Part shown: piece after piece, positions 61,165 through 64,000 of the stretch
Numbering within the stretch: the first letter of the stretch is position 1
Layout of the letters: each line of letters starts with the position of its first letter
NCBI GenBank assembly: GCA_029961685.1
Contig: JARWKL010000002.1
Location: 31,836,908-31,900,907 of the forward strand
DNA: 64,000 nucleotides
Direction: 5' to 3'
Source of the DNA: Aristolochia californica
Lineage: Eukaryota; Streptophyta; Magnoliopsida; Piperales; Aristolochiaceae
Translations under genes and position numbers: made by a program
Notes under the pieces: model-generated
What the model was told of the DNA's origin: nothing
Seen by the model: only the letters and a program-made list of their open reading frames with translations
Databases searched by the model: none

Positions 61165-64000
61165 TTCATTTTGTAGTAATCTATTTGCCTTCTTGTCAAA
61201 ATTATTTACGACATTAGGGGAAAGTGAAAACTCAAGTTTACTTTTAAGAAAAAAAATAAAAAATGGAAATGCAGAAATGTAGAGAGAGACAATTCAAAAA
61301 AGTGTCTGTAATTTTTAGGGGTTATAAACTCTTTTTAGTTTTTAAATATATTTTTTTCTATCGTCCGAAAAAGGGGAGGCGTGGGATTTTTAACTAAGTG
61401 TTGACTCCATATCCATATGTCATTTCCTACAAAAATATAGCTCGTTACACATGATTGACCGATAAATCACATTACAATCATCTATGATTGTTAGGTTAGC
61501 TTTTTGTAATTGGGCAAAATGATGGCTTGTTTGACTTAGGTAAATATCCCACCACTCATTCACTTGAGAATTTAATGAGCAATTGTAATTCTCTTTAAAA
61601 GGTTTGGATCCATAAGTCATTTGCATCTTTAACATGTTTCAAGCATGCATATCTATTTTTAAAACATGTGTAGAAATCTCTTTCTTATAAAATTTAAAGC
61701 TATTCCCAAACTTGGATAACAAAACCTTTGTGATCAGTTGTGCTGTGTGAATAATTTTTTCGTACATACTTTCGATATTCTTTTAAATTTTTTCCATACA
61801 TAAACTCTAAAATTTTCATTTTGTTGTGATCTATTAGCCATCTTGTCAAAATTGTTTACGATATGAAGGCAAAGTGAAAACTCTAGTTTTGATTTAAGGA
61901 AGAAGTATACATCTAAATTGGAAATGCACAAATTTAGAGAGAGATAATTCCAAAAAGTGTCTGTAACTTTTAGGGTTTGTAAACTCTTTTTACTTTTTAT
62001 ATATCCGATTTTTCAATCGTCAAGTAAATGGGGAGGAGGGGGATTTTTAACTGAGTGTTGACTCTCAATCCATAAGTCATTTCTTACAAAAATATAACCC
62101 GTTACGAATTATTTATGATTTTTAGGTCAGCTTTTTGTACATGGGCAAAATAATGACTTGTTTGACTCGGGTAAATATCCCACCACACGTTTACTTGAGA
62201 ATTTAATCAGCATTTGTTATTCTCTTTAAAATGTTTGGATCCATAGGTCATTTGCACCTTTAACATGTTTCAAGCATGCATATCCATATTTAAAACATGT
62301 GTAGAAATCTCTTTCTTATAAAATTCCAAGCTATTAGGGTTGAACTAGTGGAATTTCACAAACTTGGATAAAAAATATTTTATGTTCATTCGAGGTGTGT
62401 GAATAAATTTTCTTTACTTACATTTGTTATTCTTTTAAATTTTTTCCATACATAAACTCTAAAATTTTCACTTTGTTGTGATCTATTTGCCATCTTGTCA
62501 AAGTTATTTACAAGATCAGGGGAATGTGAAAACTCAAGTTTTGATTTAAGAAAAAAGCATACTTCTAAAATAGAAATGCACAAATGTACAGAGCGATAGT
62601 TCCAAAAAGTGTCTGTATTTTTTTAGGGATTGTAAACTCTTTTTAGGTTTAATATATTTTATTTTGCATTTGTCGGAAAATGGCGGAGGTGTGGGATTTT
62701 TAATTGAGTGTGGACTCCCAATCAATAAGTCATTTCTTACAAAAATATAGCCCGTTACGCATGATTGACCGATAAATCACTTTACAATCATCTATTAATG
62801 TTTGGTCAGCTTTTTGTAAGTGGGAAAAATAATGGCATGTTTGACTCGGGTAAATATCCCACAACACGTTAACTTGAGAATTTAATGAGCAGTTGTAATT
62901 CTCTTTAAACGGTTTGGATCCATATGTCATTTGCATCTTTAACATGTTCCAAGCATGCATATCCATTTTTAAAACATGTGAAGAAATCTCATTAATATAA
63001 AATTTAAAGCTATTAGGGTTGATCTAGTGGAATTTTGCAAACTTGGATAACAAAACTTTTATGAACATTGGTGGTGTGTGAATAAATTTTCCTTAATTAC
63101 ATTTGTTATTTTTTAAAAAAAATTCCATTCATGAACTATAAAATTTTCATTTTGTAGTAATCTATTTGCCTTCTTGTCAAAATTATTTACGACATTAGGG
63201 GAAAGTGAAAACTCAAGTTTACTTTTAAGAAAAAAAATAAAAATTGGAAATGCAGAAATGTAGAGAGAGACAATTCAAAAAAGTGTCTGTAATTTTTAGG
63301 GGTTATAAACTCTTTTTAGTTTTGAAATATATTTTTTTCTATCATCCGAAAAAGGGGAGGCGTGGGATTTTTAACTGAGTGTTGACTCCATATCCATATG
63401 TCATTTCCTACAAAAATATAGCTCGTTACACATGATTGACCGATAAATCACATTACAATCATCTATGATTGTTAGGTTAGCTTTTTGTAATTGGGCAAAA
63501 TGATGGCTTGTTTGACTCAGGTAAATATCCCACCACTCATTCACTTGAGAATTTAATGAGCAATTGTAATTCTCTTTAAAAGGTTTGGATCCATAAGTCA
63601 TTTGCATCTTTAACATGTTTCAAGCATGCATATCTATTTTTAAAACATGTGTAGAAATCTCTTTCTTATAAAATTTAAAGCTATTCCCAAACTTGGATAA
63701 CAAAACCTTTGTGATCAGTTGTGCTGTGTGAATAATTTTTTCATACATATTTTCGATATTCTTTTAAATTTTTTCCATACATAAACTCTAATATTTTCAT
63801 TTTGTTGTGATCTATTAGCCATCTTGTCAAAATTGTTTACGATATGAAGGCAAAGTGAAAACTCTAGTTTTGATTTAAGGAAGAAGTATACATCTAAATT
63901 GGAAATGCACAAATTTAGAGAGAGATAACTCCAAAAAGTGTCTGTAACTTTTAGGGTTTGTAAACTCTTTTTACTTTTTATATATCCGATTTTGCAATCG
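61165..64000. repeat. 1981-bp repeat, youngest duplication in the window
   Basis: Sequence from about 61165 recurs from about 63146 to the end of the window with only scattered single-base changes; the offset is 1981 bp, about three units. The match starts abruptly at ttttgtagtaatc, and to its left the two places are different types (B at 61100, A at 63100). The second copy continues beyond the window. Confidence 0.9.
62386..62583 (-). other. Recurrent satellite open frame II (example, 65 codons)
   Basis: About thirty units keep a second minus-strand open frame. It starts MCISILDV, has a hydrophobic stretch FFLKSKLEFSLS and ends KENLFTHLK or FTHHK. In some units the frame is open further upstream (for example 57617-57949 with 110 codons, 17718-18086 with 122, 30707-31054 with 115), adding a Pro-rich NPPPPPFPDD segment that is simply the translated G-rich block. 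No family is recognised and the conservation follows the DNA repeat. Confidence 0.22.

Larger units (their letters stand above)
1..64000. repeat. Tandem satellite array, about 677-bp unit, about 93 copies
   Basis: The whole window is one head-to-tail array, all units in the same orientation, interrupted only by seven LTR copies. Each unit shows, in order: a G-rich block, the anchor gactcccaatcc, ccataagtcatttcttac, an 18-bp palindrome around acaatcat-ct-atgattgt, tggcttgtttgactcggg, a BamHI site in tttggatccatagg, a dyad around gcatgcat, attagggttgaactag, the type-specific middle, and gtaaactctttttag before the next G-rich block. Ninety-one anchors were located by eye; two further units have lost theirs. 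Intact spacing is mostly 676-678 bp, close to four times 169 bp, which would suit four nucleosomes (inference). I do not recognise the family by name. A pericentromeric, centromeric or subtelomeric block is possible; nothing here decides which. Confidence 0.97.
58638..64000. repeat. Satellite block 8 (right end of window)
   Basis: Anchors lie at 59257, 59930, 60055 (local 125-bp duplication), 60732, 61403, 62060, 62713 and 63384. Types are A, B, A, B, A, B and then an A/B hybrid at 62713. Private variants of this block are gtccgaaaaaggggaggcg, gctgtgtgaataattt and ttttgtagtaatc. The segment from about 61165 recurs 1981 bp further right and runs off the window. The array continues past both ends of the window. 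No gene is seen. Confidence 0.93.

Noticed and set aside
1..64000. About forty copies of a 71-codon and about thirty copies of a 65-codon minus-strand open frame, which could suggest a small-protein family
   Set aside because: They occur at fixed places in the satellite unit, differ by amino-acid-changing substitutions, and are closed by stops or frame changes in roughly half the units or more. No domain, signal sequence or family was recognised. A synonymous versus non-synonymous test over all units would settle it; a clear excess of synonymous change would reopen the question.
1..64000. Regularly spaced repeats suggesting a CRISPR array
   Set aside because: The repeated unit is the whole 677 bp with no short repeat and unique spacer, and the context is a plant genome.
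1..64000. tttaggg in most units (gtaatttttaggg) and attagggtt elsewhere, resembling the plant telomere repeat
   Set aside because: Each is a single heptamer or part of one, not in tandem, at fixed places in the unit. This does not support telomeric or interstitial telomeric sequence.
1..64000. Ribosomal intergenic spacer, because of tandem repeats with TATA-like stretches
   Set aside because: No 18S, 5.8S, 25S or 5S sequence is seen in 64 kb, and the TATA boxes belong to the LTRs.
1..64000. tRNA genes, microRNA hairpins and other RNA genes
   Set aside because: No cloverleaf-like sequence with A and B boxes and no long hairpin was seen by eye; the only dyads found are the short ones repeated in each unit.

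Overview
The window is a plant-type satellite DNA array and contains no gene I would call functional. From end to end it is a head-to-tail array of about 93 copies of one AT-rich unit. Intact units are almost always 676-678 bp; the rest are shortened by internal deletions. I anchored every unit on the motif gactcccaatcc, which follows a G-rich block (aaagggggaggcggggga). Between 46083 and 49470 the anchors lie 677, 677, 677, 677, 678 and 678 bp apart. The organism is inferred to be a flowering plant, because the only foreign sequence is a long terminal repeat with a plant Ty3/gypsy-like Pol tail. I cannot name the species.

Two sequence types make up most of the array. Type A carries gtgatcatttgtggtg, ccttaatt, gagatgaaggg, ctctag, agtatac, tatatccgg and gggtaaaggg. 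Type B carries gtgttcatttgagg, ctttactt, gagatcagggg, ctcaag, agcatac, tatatttta and gggaaaaggg. They alternate A-B over long stretches (27.0-31.7 kb, 42.7-47.4 kb and 53.9-57.9 kb), giving a dimeric higher-order unit of about 1354 bp. Elsewhere the order is broken by A-A or B-B runs, hybrid units and a minor third type C (near 17.1, 23.7 and 24.4 kb).

Seven copies of a retrotransposon LTR interrupt the array: 16514-16903, 21890-22629, 31721-32462, 36492-36930, 41589-42034, 53241-53946 and 57909-58637. The four complete ones are 706-742 bp, start TG and end CA on the minus strand, carry a minus-strand TATAAATA box and end of a pol-like reading frame, and are flanked by the 5-bp duplication caatc. 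All retained ends sit at exactly the same base of the satellite unit. The simplest reading is one insertion, reduced to a solo LTR and then multiplied as part of the satellite. Complete spacings of 4771 and 4668 bp equal one LTR plus six satellite units.

Layout: satellite 1-16513; LTR1 (truncated); satellite 16904-21889; LTR2; satellite 22630-31720; LTR3; satellite 32463-36491; LTR4 (truncated); satellite 36931-41588; LTR5 (truncated); satellite 42035-53240; LTR6; satellite 53947-57908; LTR7; satellite 58638-64000. Several multi-unit segments recur at distances of 1.35, 1.98, 2.7, 7.2-7.9, 9.0, 9.4 and 11 kb, and share private variants and deletion junctions. They record repeated unequal exchange. 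Open frames on the minus strand recur with the unit and look like by-products of it rather than genes.
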